Notes: a model not told the origin generated them from the letters alone. A DNA stretch of 11,896 nt from UCB3 sp964415605 (GCA_964415605.1 CAYQBA010000146.1:1-11896); one strand, 5' to 3'. Positions 1-6,413 are shown, numbered from the stretch's first letter. Program-made: numbers and translations.

Positions 1-141
1 GGGCGGGCGCACCGGCGGCGCGGGGCTGTCCGCCGCGGCCGGCGGGCTGAGGCGCCCGAGGGCAAGCGCCGCGGTGGCCAGCGCCGCGCCGGCGATGGCG
101 GTCGAAAGGGCGGCACGGGGGATGCGGCGAGGGCGGGCCAT
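1..141 (-). CDS. N-terminus of an exported protein (partial, runs off left edge)
   Basis: The first 47 codons are visible; the rest lies outside the window. The start is ATG at 141-139, preceded on the minus strand by AAGGAG with an 8-base spacer, a strong ribosome binding site. The protein has a basic beginning (MARPRRIPR, residues 1-9), an Ala/Leu-rich hydrophobic stretch (about 10-29) and a small-residue AAA-DS junction at 35-39. This is a typical Sec-type signal peptide, with cleavage likely after Ala37. A Pro-rich stretch follows immediately (PAPPVRPP), which often acts as a flexible spacer before a folded extracellular domain. A single uncleaved membrane anchor is the alternative. The mature function cannot be told. 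The gene lies 200 bases downstream of mgtA on the same strand, but its own promoter and operator-like repeats suggest separate transcription. Confidence 0.8.
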   Translation of the reverse strand, partial: MARPRRIPRAALSTAIAGAALATAALALGRLSPPAAADSPAPPVRPP

Positions 142-197
142 GGCGTATGCTCCTTGGGATGCCGCCGGGGACGGCGGTGTGGCGCTGGCTGGCTCGG

Positions 198-206
198 ATT
201 CTAGCA
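198..206 (-). promoter_or_regulatory. Extended -10 promoter of the left-edge exported protein gene
   Basis: On the minus strand this reads TGCTAGAAT, an extended -10 element (TGn followed by TAGAAT, 5 of 6 to TATAAT). Transcription would start near 191, giving a leader of about 50 bases before the ATG at 141. No good -35 hexamer lies at 16-18 bases (TGGCCG at 17 is only 3 of 6), which fits an extended -10 promoter or activator dependence. The leader contains a small hairpin, CCGCCG-GGGA-CGGCGG at 162-177, whose effect is unknown. Confidence 0.55.
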
Positions 207-223
207 CCGGCGCCGGGTGCCGG

Positions 224-280
224 CCAGACCCATTTCGGCGCGAAACCGCCCTGTGACCAGACCCCTTCCGGCGCGGAACC
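224..280. repeat. Two tandem 24-base repeats, each with an internal dyad (candidate operators)
   Basis: Copies at 224-247 and 257-280 start 33 bases apart and match at 21 of 24 positions. Each contains a 5-base inverted repeat around GCG: TTTCG-GCG-CGAAA at 233-245 and TTCCG-GCG-CGGAA at 266-278. Two of the three differences fall on opposite arms and keep the dyad paired (T-A replaced by C-G). The dyad centres lie about 48 and 81 bases upstream of the predicted start of transcription (near 191) of the left-edge gene. A spacing of 33 bases is close to three helical turns. This placement suits a pair of transcription-factor sites. RNA hairpins downstream of mgtA are an alternative reading. Confidence 0.6.
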
Positions 281-341
281 TTCATGCGCCCTGCGCCCGC
301 CCAGCCGGGCCGCGCCCACGCCTTCCGCCGCGTCCCCGGAT

Positions 342-2894
342 CTAGGCCACGCCCACCCGGCTCTGGAACGCGTGCTTGGACGCTTCCGACACGGCGACGT
401 ACAACGCCGTGATGCCGACGACCGCGCCGAGCAGTACGGGCGGCAACGGGACGAACCCGAACGCCCGGCCGATCGGGACGTATGGGAGGGCGACCGCCGC
501 GGCCGCGACCGCCAGCGACGAGACCGCCAGCAGGGCCCCGGGCCGGCTACGGAGAAACGGCCGGCGCGTGCGCACGACGAGCGCGATGGCCAGCTCGGTG
601 AGCAGCGACTCGACGAACCAGCCCGTGCGAAACGTTGCCGGGCCGGCGCGGAACACCCACAGAAGGACGCCGAACGTGACAAAGTCGAACGCGGCGCTGA
701 CGAGCCCGAAGAGGATCATGAAGCGCCGGATGAAGCCGAGATTCCAACGGTGCGGCGTGGCGACCTGCTCGGGGTCGACGTTGTCGCCGGCGATGCCCAG
801 CGCGGGGAAGTCCGACAGGAAGTTGTTGAGCAGCACCTGCGTCGCCAGCAGCGGCAGGAACGGCAGGAACGCCGAGGCGACCGCCATGCTGAACATATTG
901 CCGAAGTTGGCGCTGGTGGTCGTGAAGATGTACTTGATGGAGTTGGCGAACGTGCGCCGCCCGGTGACGATGCCGTCGCGCAGCACGCCGAGATCGTGCG
1001 ACAGGAGCACGAAGTCCGCCGCCTCGCGCGCCACGTCGACCGCGCCGTCGACCGAGATGCCGGCATCGGCCGCGTGGAGCGCCGGCGCGTCGTTGATCCC
1101 GTCGCCCATGTAGCCGACCACGTGGCCCGACTTGCGCAGCGCCAGGATGATCCGCTCCTTCTGGTTGGGATCGACCTCGGTGAAGAGCGTCGCGCGCTCG
1201 GCCAGGTGCACCAGCGCCCCGTCGCTGAGCGTGGCGATCTGGCGGCCGGTCAATGCGCCCGTCACCGGCAGATCCACCATGCGTGCCACGTGCGCGGTCA
1301 CGGCGTGGTTGTCGCCGGTGATGATCTTGAGCCTGACGCCGAGCGCCTCGAGGGCGTCGAGGGCCGCGCGCGCGTCGGCCTTGGGCGGGTCCCGGAACAG
1401 CAGGAAACCGATGAACACGAGGTCACGCTCGTCATCGCGGCCAGCGGGGCCGCCGGATGGCTCGACGTCGCGCGTGGCTACGCCCAGCACGCGGAAGCCC
1501 TCGGCGCTCCACGCCGCGAATCGCTCCACGATCGCCGCTCTGGCCTCGGCATCGAGCTCCCGCGTCGCGCCGCCCGCGCGCAACCGCCCGCAGACCGCCA
1601 GGACGCTCTCCATCGCGCCCTTGGTCAGCATGGCCGGCGGCGCGGCGCCGTCGCGCACCACGACGCTGAGCCGCTTGCGCACGAAGTCGTAGGGGATCTC
1701 GCCGATCTTGACCACGCCCGCCGCGTCGGCGTCGCCCAGCCCGGCGGATGCCACGACCGCGGCGTCGAGCGGGTTGGCGATGCCGGTCTGCAGGCGCGCG
1801 TTGAGCCAGCCGGCACGCAGCACGGCATCCGATGGCCGGCCGTCGGGATCCACGGCGCCGTCGAGCCGGACCACGCCCTCGGTGAGCGTGCCGGTCTTGT
1901 CGGTGCACAGGACGTCCATGCTGCCGAAGTCCTCGATCGCGTTGAGCCGGCGGACGATGACCCCGCGCCCGGCCATGGCCCGCGCGCCCTTGGCGAGGTT
2001 GACGCTGATGATGGCCGGCAGGAGCTCGGGCGTCATCCCGACCGCGAGCGCGATCGCGAAGAGCAGCGCGTCGATGGGCGGCTTGCGGTCCAGCACGTTG
2101 AAAGCGAAGACGGCCAGCACCATCCAGAACATGACGTGCGTGATCAGGTAGCCGAACTGACGGATGCCGCGCTCGAACTGGGTCTCGGGCGCGCGGTCGG
2201 CGAGGCGCCCGGCGATCTCGCCGTACACCGTGCCGGCGCCGGTGCGCACGACGAGCAGCGTGGCGGTGCCGCTCCGGACGTGCGTCCCGGCGTACAGCGC
2301 GTTCGACCGGTCGGCGAGCCCTGCCTCGGGCGGGCTGACACCGGGGGCCTTGGGCACCGGGAAGGTCTCGCCGGTCAGGATGGCCTGATCGACGTGGCAG
2401 TCCAGGGCGTCGATCACCACCCCGTCGGCCGGGATCAGCCCACCGGCCGACAGGCGCACGACGTCGCCGGCGACGACCGTGTCCGCCGGGATCTCCACCA
2501 CGGCGCCATCACGCAGCGCCGCGACCCGCAGCGACAGCCGCGCCCGCAGCGCCGCGACCGCCTTGGAGGCCGAGTGCTCCTGCCAGAAGCCGAGGACCGT
2601 GCTGGCCGAGACGATGGCCAGGATGATGGCCGCGTCGGCCCACTCCTGGACGAAGGCCGACACCCCGGCCGCGCCGACGAGCACGAGCACCAGGGGGCTG
2701 CGCACCTGGTTGATCGCCAGCCGCAGGGCCCCGACGCGCGCATCGGCACGGACCGCGTTCGGGCCGTCGCGCCGCAGCCGGCGCGCGGCCTCGTCCGCCG
2801 TCAGCCCTTCGGCAGTCGTCTCGAGCCGGGCCATGAGATCGGCTGCCGGGCGGCTCCACCAGGCGTCGGGCGGGAGCGCGGTGGGCCGGGACAT
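342..2894 (-). CDS. mgtA: Magnesium-translocating P-type ATPase (type IIIB, MgtA/MgtB family)
   Basis: An 850-residue integral membrane pump predicted to import Mg2+ using ATP; E. coli MgtA has 898 residues. It has an actuator domain with LTGET (173-177) and the phosphorylation site CTDKTGTL, with Asp332 the phosphate acceptor. Other marks are KGA (425-427) in the nucleotide domain, TGDN (526-529) and the hinge GDGINDAP (597-604). The family-specific TM4 stretch AVGMTPELLPAI (284-295) runs into NLAKGARAM and VRRLNAIEDFG, much as in MgtA. The NNFLSDFPALGI segment (690-701) and the hydrophobic C-terminus (about 725-830) complete the membrane domain. The start ATG at 2894-2892 follows GAGG by about 6 bases and lies 8 bases after the serS stop. 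The same frame stays open upstream, but there it is only a shadow of serS. No room remains for an Mg2+-sensing leader between the genes. Transport of another divalent cation cannot be excluded. Confidence 0.93.
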   Translation of the reverse strand: MSRPTALPPDAWWSRPAADLMARLETTAEGLTADEAARRLRRDGPNAVRADARVGALRLAINQVRSPLVLVLVGAAGVSAFVQEWADAAIILAIVSASTVLGFWQEHSASKAVAALRARLSLRVAALRDGAVVEIPADTVVAGDVVRLSAGGLIPADGVVIDALDCHVDQAILTGETFPVPKAPGVSPPEAGLADRSNALYAGTHVRSGTATLLVVRTGAGTVYGEIAGRLADRAPETQFERGIRQFGYLITHVMFWMVLAVFAFNVLDRKPPIDALLFAIALAVGMTPELLPAIISVNLAKGARAMAGRGVIVRRLNAIEDFGSMDVLCTDKTGTLTEGVVRLDGAVDPDGRPSDAVLRAGWLNARLQTGIANPLDAAVVASAGLGDADAAGVVKIGEIPYDFVRKRLSVVVRDGAAPPAMLTKGAMESVLAVCGRLRAGGATRELDAEARAAIVERFAAWSAEGFRVLGVATRDVEPSGGPAGRDDERDLVFIGFLLFRDPPKADARAALDALEALGVRLKIITGDNHAVTAHVARMVDLPVTGALTGRQIATLSDGALVHLAERATLFTEVDPNQKERIILALRKSGHVVGYMGDGINDAPALHAADAGISVDGAVDVAREAADFVLLSHDLGVLRDGIVTGRRTFANSIKYIFTTTSANFGNMFSMAVASAFLPFLPLLATQVLLNNFLSDFPALGIAGDNVDPEQVATPHRWNLGFIRRFMILFGLVSAAFDFVTFGVLLWVFRAGPATFRTGWFVESLLTELAIALVVRTRRPFLRSRPGALLAVSSLAVAAAAVALPYVPIGRAFGFVPLPPVLLGAVVGITALYVAVSEASKHAFQSRVGVA

Positions 2895-2902
2895 GCGGTG
2901 CC

Positions 2903-4171
2903 TCAGCCCCGGATCTCGGCCGCCCCCATGCGGTCCCGCAGCACGTCGGGGATCGCGATGCTGCCATCCGCGCGCTGGTTGTTCTCCAGGACCGCGATCA
3001 ACGTGCGCGGCAGGCCGAGGCCCGAGCCGTTGAGGGTGTGCACGAACTCCGTCGGCGCCCCGGGCTCGCGCCGGAAGCGGATGCCGGCCCGCCGGGCCTG
3101 GAAGCTGCCGAAGTCGCTGATGCTGCTGACCTCGAGCCACTCCTGGCAGCCGGCCGCCCACACCTCGAGGTCGTAGGTGATCGTCGAGCCGAATCCCAGG
3201 TCCGCCGTGCAGAGCTGCACCACGCGGTACGGCAGCCCCAGGCTCTGGAGGATCGCCTCGCCGTCGGCCAGCATGGCCTCGAGCGCCGCCGGCGAGTCCT
3301 CGGGGCGGGTGAACTTGTACATCTCGACCTTGTCGAACTGGTGGCCGCGCTTGATGCCGCGCACGTCGCGGCCGGCGCTCATCTTCTCGCGCCGGAAGCA
3401 CGGGGTGTACGCGACATAATGAAGGGGGAGCTGGTCGTCCGCCAGGATCTCGTCGGCATGCAGGTTCGTCAGCGGCACCTCGGCCGTCGGCACGAGCCAC
3501 ACGTCGTCCTCGGCGTCGTGGTAGAGGTTGTCCATGAACTTCGGGAGCTGGCCCGCGTTCCACATGCACTGCTCGCGGACGATGAACGGGGTATGGACCT
3601 CGGTGTAGCCGCGGGCGGCATGGCTGTCGAGCATCCACTGGATCAGCGTGCGCTGCAGGCGCGCGCCAGGGCCGCGCAGCACGTAGAACCGGCTGCCGCT
3701 GAGGCGCGTGCCGCGATCGAAGTCGATCAGCCCGAGGGCCGGACCGAGGTCCCAGTGCGGCCGGGGCTCGAAGTCGAACGCCGGCGGCGTGCCGGCCTGT
3801 CGGACGACGACGTTGTCGTGCTCGCTCGTGCCGGCCGGCACGTCGGCGCGGGGAATGTTCGGCACCTGCTGGAGCCGCGCCTGCAGCTCGGCTTCGATGG
3901 CCTGCAGCGCCGCGTCGAGCTCGTCGATCCGCGCGTTGACCGCGCGCATCGCCGCGATCCGGGCCTGCCGCTCGCCCGGATCGCGCACCTGCCCGATGGC
4001 CTTGGACTCGGCGTTGCGCCGCGCGCGCAGCGCCTCGACCTCGGTGAGCGCACCGCGCCGTCGGCCGTCGAGGTCGACGATGGCGTCGACCACGGACGGA
4101 TCCTCGCCGCGCCGGGCCAGGGCATCGCGGACGGCGTCGGGCGATTCGCGGAAGAGGCTGATGTCCAGCAT
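2903..4171 (-). CDS. serS: Seryl-tRNA synthetase
   Basis: A cytosolic class II aminoacyl-tRNA synthetase that charges tRNA-Ser (and tRNA-Sec where present) with serine through seryl-adenylate. The protein has 422 residues, the usual bacterial length (430 in E. coli). The N-terminal tRNA-binding coiled-coil arm covers about residues 30-105 and is rich in Arg, Glu and Ala. Catalytic-domain marks are GYTEVHTPF (motif 1 region, 188-196), PTAEVPLTNLH (228-238), the motif 2 stretch CFRREKMSAGRDVRGIKR (258-275) with HQFDKVE, and motif 3 NGSGLGLPRTLIAVLENNQ (381-399). The start ATG at 4171-4169 gives the canonical MLDISLFRE beginning and has CTGGAG about 10 bases upstream. It is the first gene of a likely serS-mgtA transcription unit. 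The predicted leader is only about 40 bases, too short for a T-box. Confidence 0.97.
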   Translation of the reverse strand: MLDISLFRESPDAVRDALARRGEDPSVVDAIVDLDGRRRGALTEVEALRARRNAESKAIGQVRDPGERQARIAAMRAVNARIDELDAALQAIEAELQARLQQVPNIPRADVPAGTSEHDNVVVRQAGTPPAFDFEPRPHWDLGPALGLIDFDRGTRLSGSRFYVLRGPGARLQRTLIQWMLDSHAARGYTEVHTPFIVREQCMWNAGQLPKFMDNLYHDAEDDVWLVPTAEVPLTNLHADEILADDQLPLHYVAYTPCFRREKMSAGRDVRGIKRGHQFDKVEMYKFTRPEDSPAALEAMLADGEAILQSLGLPYRVVQLCTADLGFGSTITYDLEVWAAGCQEWLEVSSISDFGSFQARRAGIRFRREPGAPTEFVHTLNGSGLGLPRTLIAVLENNQRADGSIAIPDVLRDRMGAAEIRG

Positions 4172-4220
4172 GGCGTCGATCTCCAGGGCGGCGGTCGGAT
4201 GGGCGGGGATGCCTGCGGAT

Positions 4221-4249
4221 ACATTAGGGGATCGGCGAAGAGGGGTCAA
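4221..4249 (-). promoter_or_regulatory. Promoter of serS-mgtA
   Basis: On the minus strand, TTGACC (4249-4244, 5 of 6 to the -35 consensus) is followed after exactly 17 bases by TAATGT (4226-4221), a TAnnnT-type -10. Transcription would start near 4214, leaving a leader of about 40 bases to the serS ATG. It is the only promoter-like site I see for serS and mgtA. Confidence 0.5.
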
Positions 4250-4271
4250 GCTCACGGACCCTCCCCGGCAC

Positions 4272-4289
4272 GGCCGCCCAAGGCCGCCC
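4272..4289. repeat. Short direct repeat between the divergent serS and SDR promoters
   Basis: GGCCGCCC occurs twice, at 4272-4279 and 4282-4289, a 10-base period equal to about one helical turn. It sits between the two -35 elements. In DNA this rich in G+C, an 8-base repeat may be chance. Confidence 0.25.
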
Positions 4290-4304
4290 GCGACGTGCGA
4301 TATC

Positions 4305-4333
4305 TTGACCGCCGGCGGTCTGGTCGATAGCGT
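4305..4333 (+). promoter_or_regulatory. Promoter of the SDR gene with overlapping 14-base palindrome
   Basis: TTGACC (4305-4310) is followed after 17 bases by TAGCGT (4328-4333), a TAnnnT -10. The architecture mirrors the divergent serS promoter. A perfect 14-base palindrome, GACCGCCGGCGGTC, occupies 4307-4320, covering most of the -35 and the start of the spacer; a repressor bound there would block RNA polymerase. The predicted leader (about 4340-4385) also contains CGCGCA-TCG-TGCGCG at 4344-4358, a 6-base-pair hairpin. Confidence 0.5.
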
Positions 4334-4385
4334 TGTGGCCGCACGCGCATCGTGCGCGATCATCGTGGTGGAGGAGCCAGGCATC

Positions 4386-5201
4386 ATGTTCATTCGAGAC
4401 AAGGTCGCCGTCGTCACCGGCGGCGCGAGCGGGATTGGCGAGGCCGTCGGCCTCGAGCTGGCCCGGCGCGGGGCGGCGGGCGTGGCGCTCGTCGACCGCA
4501 GCGAGCGGGTATGCGCGGTGGCGGAGGCCATCGATGCCGACGCCGGGCGGCCGGTCGCCCGCGCGTTCGTCGGCGACGTCACCGCCGCCGCCTTCCGCAA
4601 GGCGGTGTTCGACGCCGTCGAGGCCGCCATGGGCGTGCCGCGCATCTGCGTGCCCGCTGCCGGCATCATCCGCGACGCCCTGGCCGTCAAGGTCGACAAG
4701 CTGACCGGCCAGACCGACATCTATCCGGAGGCGACGTTCGACGAGGTGCTCGGCGTCAACCTCGTCGCACCGACCTATTGGGCGCTCGAGATGATGGCGC
4801 GCATCGTGGCCGACCGCAAGCGCAAGGGCCTCGGCCGGTGGGAGCCCAGCGAGGACATCCAGGGCTCGGTCGTGTTCATCGGGTCAGTGTCGGCCCAGGG
4901 CAACAAGGGGCAGATCTCGTACGCGGCGAGCAAGGCCGGGCTGGCCGGCGTGGCGGCCACCCTCGACCACGAGGCCATCTTCCACGGGGTCCGCTGCGCC
5001 GTGATCCACCCCGGCTACACCGACACCCCGATGGTGCGCGGGCTGGGCGAGGAACTGATCGCCAAGCACATCCTCCCCAACACGCTCTTGCGCCGGCTGA
5101 TCCGCCCGGCCGAGATCGCCGACGCGATCTGCTTCCTGGCCTCGAACCCGGCGGTCAGCGGCCAGCTCTGGGCCGACGCCGGCTGGCACGCGCCGGCCTG
5201 A
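4386..5201 (+). CDS. SDR-family NAD(P)-dependent oxidoreductase
   Basis: A 271-residue short-chain dehydrogenase/reductase, expected to be soluble and to oxidise or reduce an alcohol/ketone pair with NAD(H) or NADP(H). The cofactor motif TGGASGIG is at 11-18. Asp37 at the end of the second beta strand (VALVDRS) favours NAD over NADP. The catalytic YxxxK is Tyr179-Lys183 (SYAASK), with Ser167 or Ser169 in GSVSAQGN as the catalytic serine, and Asn125 (GVNLV) is the usual structural Asn. The normal NNAG motif is replaced by PAAG (90-93). Compared with a classical SDR of about 250 residues there is extra sequence near 100-118 and 142-158. The start ATG at 4386 is preceded by GGAGGAG. The substrate cannot be named from sequence. 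It has its own promoter and no obvious pathway neighbours. Confidence 0.92.
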   Translation: MFIRDKVAVVTGGASGIGEAVGLELARRGAAGVALVDRSERVCAVAEAIDADAGRPVARAFVGDVTAAAFRKAVFDAVEAAMGVPRICVPAAGIIRDALAVKVDKLTGQTDIYPEATFDEVLGVNLVAPTYWALEMMARIVADRKRKGLGRWEPSEDIQGSVVFIGSVSAQGNKGQISYAASKAGLAGVAATLDHEAIFHGVRCAVIHPGYTDTPMVRGLGEELIAKHILPNTLLRRLIRPAEIADAICFLASNPAVSGQLWADAGWHAPA

Positions 5202-5203
5202 CG

Positions 5204-5225
5204 GGGATCCCGATTCCGGGAATCG
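5204..5225. repeat. Overlapping palindromes after the SDR stop codon
   Basis: GGGATCCC (5204-5211) is directly overlapped by CGATTCC-G-GGAATCG (5211-5225), an inverted repeat with 7-base arms. As RNA, TCCCG-ATTC-CGGGA (5208-5221) could form a short hairpin. There is no T-rich run after it, so a terminator is not well supported. A protein-binding site upstream of the next gene pair is possible. Confidence 0.3.
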
Positions 5226-5274
5226 CCTCGCGGCGCCCGGGCTGCCGGCGCCGGCGGGCGAGATCCATCCGATC

Positions 5275-5778
5275 ATGCGCAACCGCTCGAGCCTCCGGTC
5301 CCGCCTGGATCACCGGCACGTATCGCGCCTCGGGAAGATCCTGATCGTCCTCGGCCTCGCGATCGTGGCTGTCTTCGGCACGCGGGCGGTCCGCGGACTG
5401 CTGGGCCTGCACCGATCGGGGCTCCACCCCGGCATGACCGACGTCGAGGCCATCCGGGGCTGGATGACGCTGCCGCACATCGCGCGGGCGTTCGGCGTGC
5501 CGGCGGAGCCGCTCTTCGAGGCGGCGGGCGCCGATCCGGCGGCCGACGCGCGTGAGAGCATCGCGCGGATCGCGCGCGACCAGAACCGGCCGCCCGAGGA
5601 CGTGCGGGACGCCGTTCAGGCGGCGGTCACGCGCCTGATGCGCGAGCGGGACGCCGGCCGCCCGGCGCGCGGGCGGCCGCCCCCGAACGGGGGACCACCA
5701 CCGGGCGACGCAGCGTCGGTGTCACCGCCCGGCGCCGGGGCGCCGACGCCGCCGCCCGGCGCCGGCGCGCCGCCATGA
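5275..5778 (+). CDS. Membrane-anchored protein of unknown function, coupled to a DedA protein
   Basis: I do not recognise a named function. The 167-residue protein has a basic N-terminus, then one hydrophobic segment (about 20-36, GKILIVLGLAIVAVFG) that should anchor it in the membrane. A helical domain (about 53-125) follows, with DVEAIRGWMTLPHIARAFG at 56-74 and a second helical unit ending in VQAAVTRLM. The LPHIARAFGVP portion looks like a helix-turn-helix or SAM-like fold. The tail from about 129 is almost all Pro, Gly and Ala, with PPGAGAP twice. That repeat is encoded by a 21-base direct repeat (5725-5745 and 5752-5772, one mismatch). The start ATG at 5275 has only a weak upstream GGCGAGA. 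The stop overlaps the ATG of the DedA gene (ATGA, 5775-5778), so the two are translationally coupled and probably work together. Confidence 0.8.
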   Translation: MRNRSSLRSRLDHRHVSRLGKILIVLGLAIVAVFGTRAVRGLLGLHRSGLHPGMTDVEAIRGWMTLPHIARAFGVPAEPLFEAAGADPAADARESIARIARDQNRPPEDVRDAVQAAVTRLMRERDAGRPARGRPPPNGGPPPGDAASVSPPGAGAPTPPPGAGAPP

Positions 5779-6380
5779 TCGCGTCCGACGACCTCCTCAC
5801 GCTGGTGCTCGCTTACGGCCCCGCGGCGCTCGGGGGGCTGCTGATGATCGGCGCATTCGGCGCCCCGCTGCCGGGGACGTTCCTGCTCATGGCGGCGGGC
5901 GCGTTCGTCCGCGAGGGGACGCTCGACCCCGTCACGACCTTGAGCTGCGCCTGGGGCGGCACGGTGATCGGCGACGTTGCGGGCTTCGCGGTCGGCCGGC
6001 TCGGCTGGCGATCCGGCGACGGCCGCCGGCTGGCCGATGCGCGTGCGCTGTTCGAACGCTGGGGCGGCCGGGCCGTGTTCATCACGCGCTTCCTCCTCAC
6101 GCCGCTGGGCTGGGCCGTCAACCTGCTGGCCGGCGGCGCCGGCTACCGGTTCCCGCGCTTTCTGGCCATCGACGCGGCGGGCGAGATCATCTGGATCGGG
6201 TGGTGCTTCGGCCTGGGCTACGGCTTCGCCGGCAGCTGGGAGGCGCTGGCCGACGCGGTGGGCGACACGACGGCCGCGGCCGTCGGCGCCGCAGCCGTCG
6301 TCGCCGGCGTGCTGTTGTTGCGGCGACGGAACCATGCACACGGACGGCCCGCGGCGGCCGACGGCACGCCGGCGGCGTGA
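5775..6380 (+). CDS. DedA / SNARE-associated (VTT-domain) membrane protein
   Basis: A 201-residue multi-pass membrane protein of the DedA superfamily, members of which act in lipid-carrier or phospholipid translocation and proton-linked envelope homeostasis. Family marks are PLPGTFLLMAAGAF (31-44, the re-entrant loop region), GDVAGFAVGRLGW (66-78, with Asp67) and FITRFLLTPLGWAVNLLAG (102-120). The last corresponds to the usual RFxPxxR loop, but with extra spacing before the Pro and no second Arg, so this belongs to a divergent subgroup. Two further hydrophobic segments lie at about 131-152 and 164-183, then a short Arg/Ala-rich tail. The start ATG overlaps the upstream stop by 4 bases. The specific substrate cannot be told. 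Confidence 0.85.
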   Translation: MIASDDLLTLVLAYGPAALGGLLMIGAFGAPLPGTFLLMAAGAFVREGTLDPVTTLSCAWGGTVIGDVAGFAVGRLGWRSGDGRRLADARALFERWGGRAVFITRFLLTPLGWAVNLLAGGAGYRFPRFLAIDAAGEIIWIGWCFGLGYGFAGSWEALADAVGDTTAAAVGAAAVVAGVLLLRRRNHAHGRPAAADGTPAA

Positions 6381-6413
6381 CCCTCGGGCGGGCGCGCGGT
6401 ACAATGCCGGCAT
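6377..6413 (+). promoter_or_regulatory. Promoter of purE-purK with palindrome at the transcription start
   Basis: GTGACC (6377-6382, 4 of 6, containing the dedA stop codon) is followed after 17 bases by TACAAT (6400-6405, 5 of 6). A perfect 10-base palindrome, ATGCCGGCAT, at 6404-6413 runs from the end of the -10 across the likely start of transcription (near 6412), a classic repressor position. The mRNA leader to the purE ATG would be about 100 bases. Confidence 0.5.

Noticed and set aside
281..341. Terminator downstream of mgtA
   Set aside because: Several short GC-rich pairings are possible on the minus strand, but no stem of convincing length and no T run follows the stop.
147..3176. A plus-strand open frame of about 1009 codons antisense to mgtA and serS
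   Set aside because: The product is a low-complexity Arg/Asp/Glu/Gly-rich sequence with no domain. The opposite strand encodes unmistakable MgtA and SerS. Long antisense frames are expected at this G+C content.
2895..3638. Upstream extension of the mgtA frame to about 1098 codons
   Set aside because: The extra residues are an out-of-frame reading of serS. The MgtA protein begins naturally at 2894 with a ribosome binding site and a typical N-terminus.
4172..4220. T-box or other amino-acid-sensing leader in front of serS
   Set aside because: The predicted leader is only about 40 bases and no T-box motif is visible.
3038..4330. Plus-strand open frame of 430 codons antisense to serS
   Set aside because: Compositionally biased product with no motif, entirely opposite the well-supported serS.
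3708..4385. Upstream extension of the SDR frame
   Set aside because: The frame is open upstream but antisense to serS. The SDR fold starts at 4386, directly after GGAGGAG.
4172..4720. N-terminal extension of serS to 605 codons
   Set aside because: It would cross the divergent promoter region and the start of the SDR gene. SerRS proteins begin with MLDI-type sequence, found at 4171.
4352..5344. Plus-strand open frame of 330 codons overlapping the SDR gene
   Set aside because: Arg/Gly/Pro-rich shadow in another frame of the SDR gene, without recognisable features.
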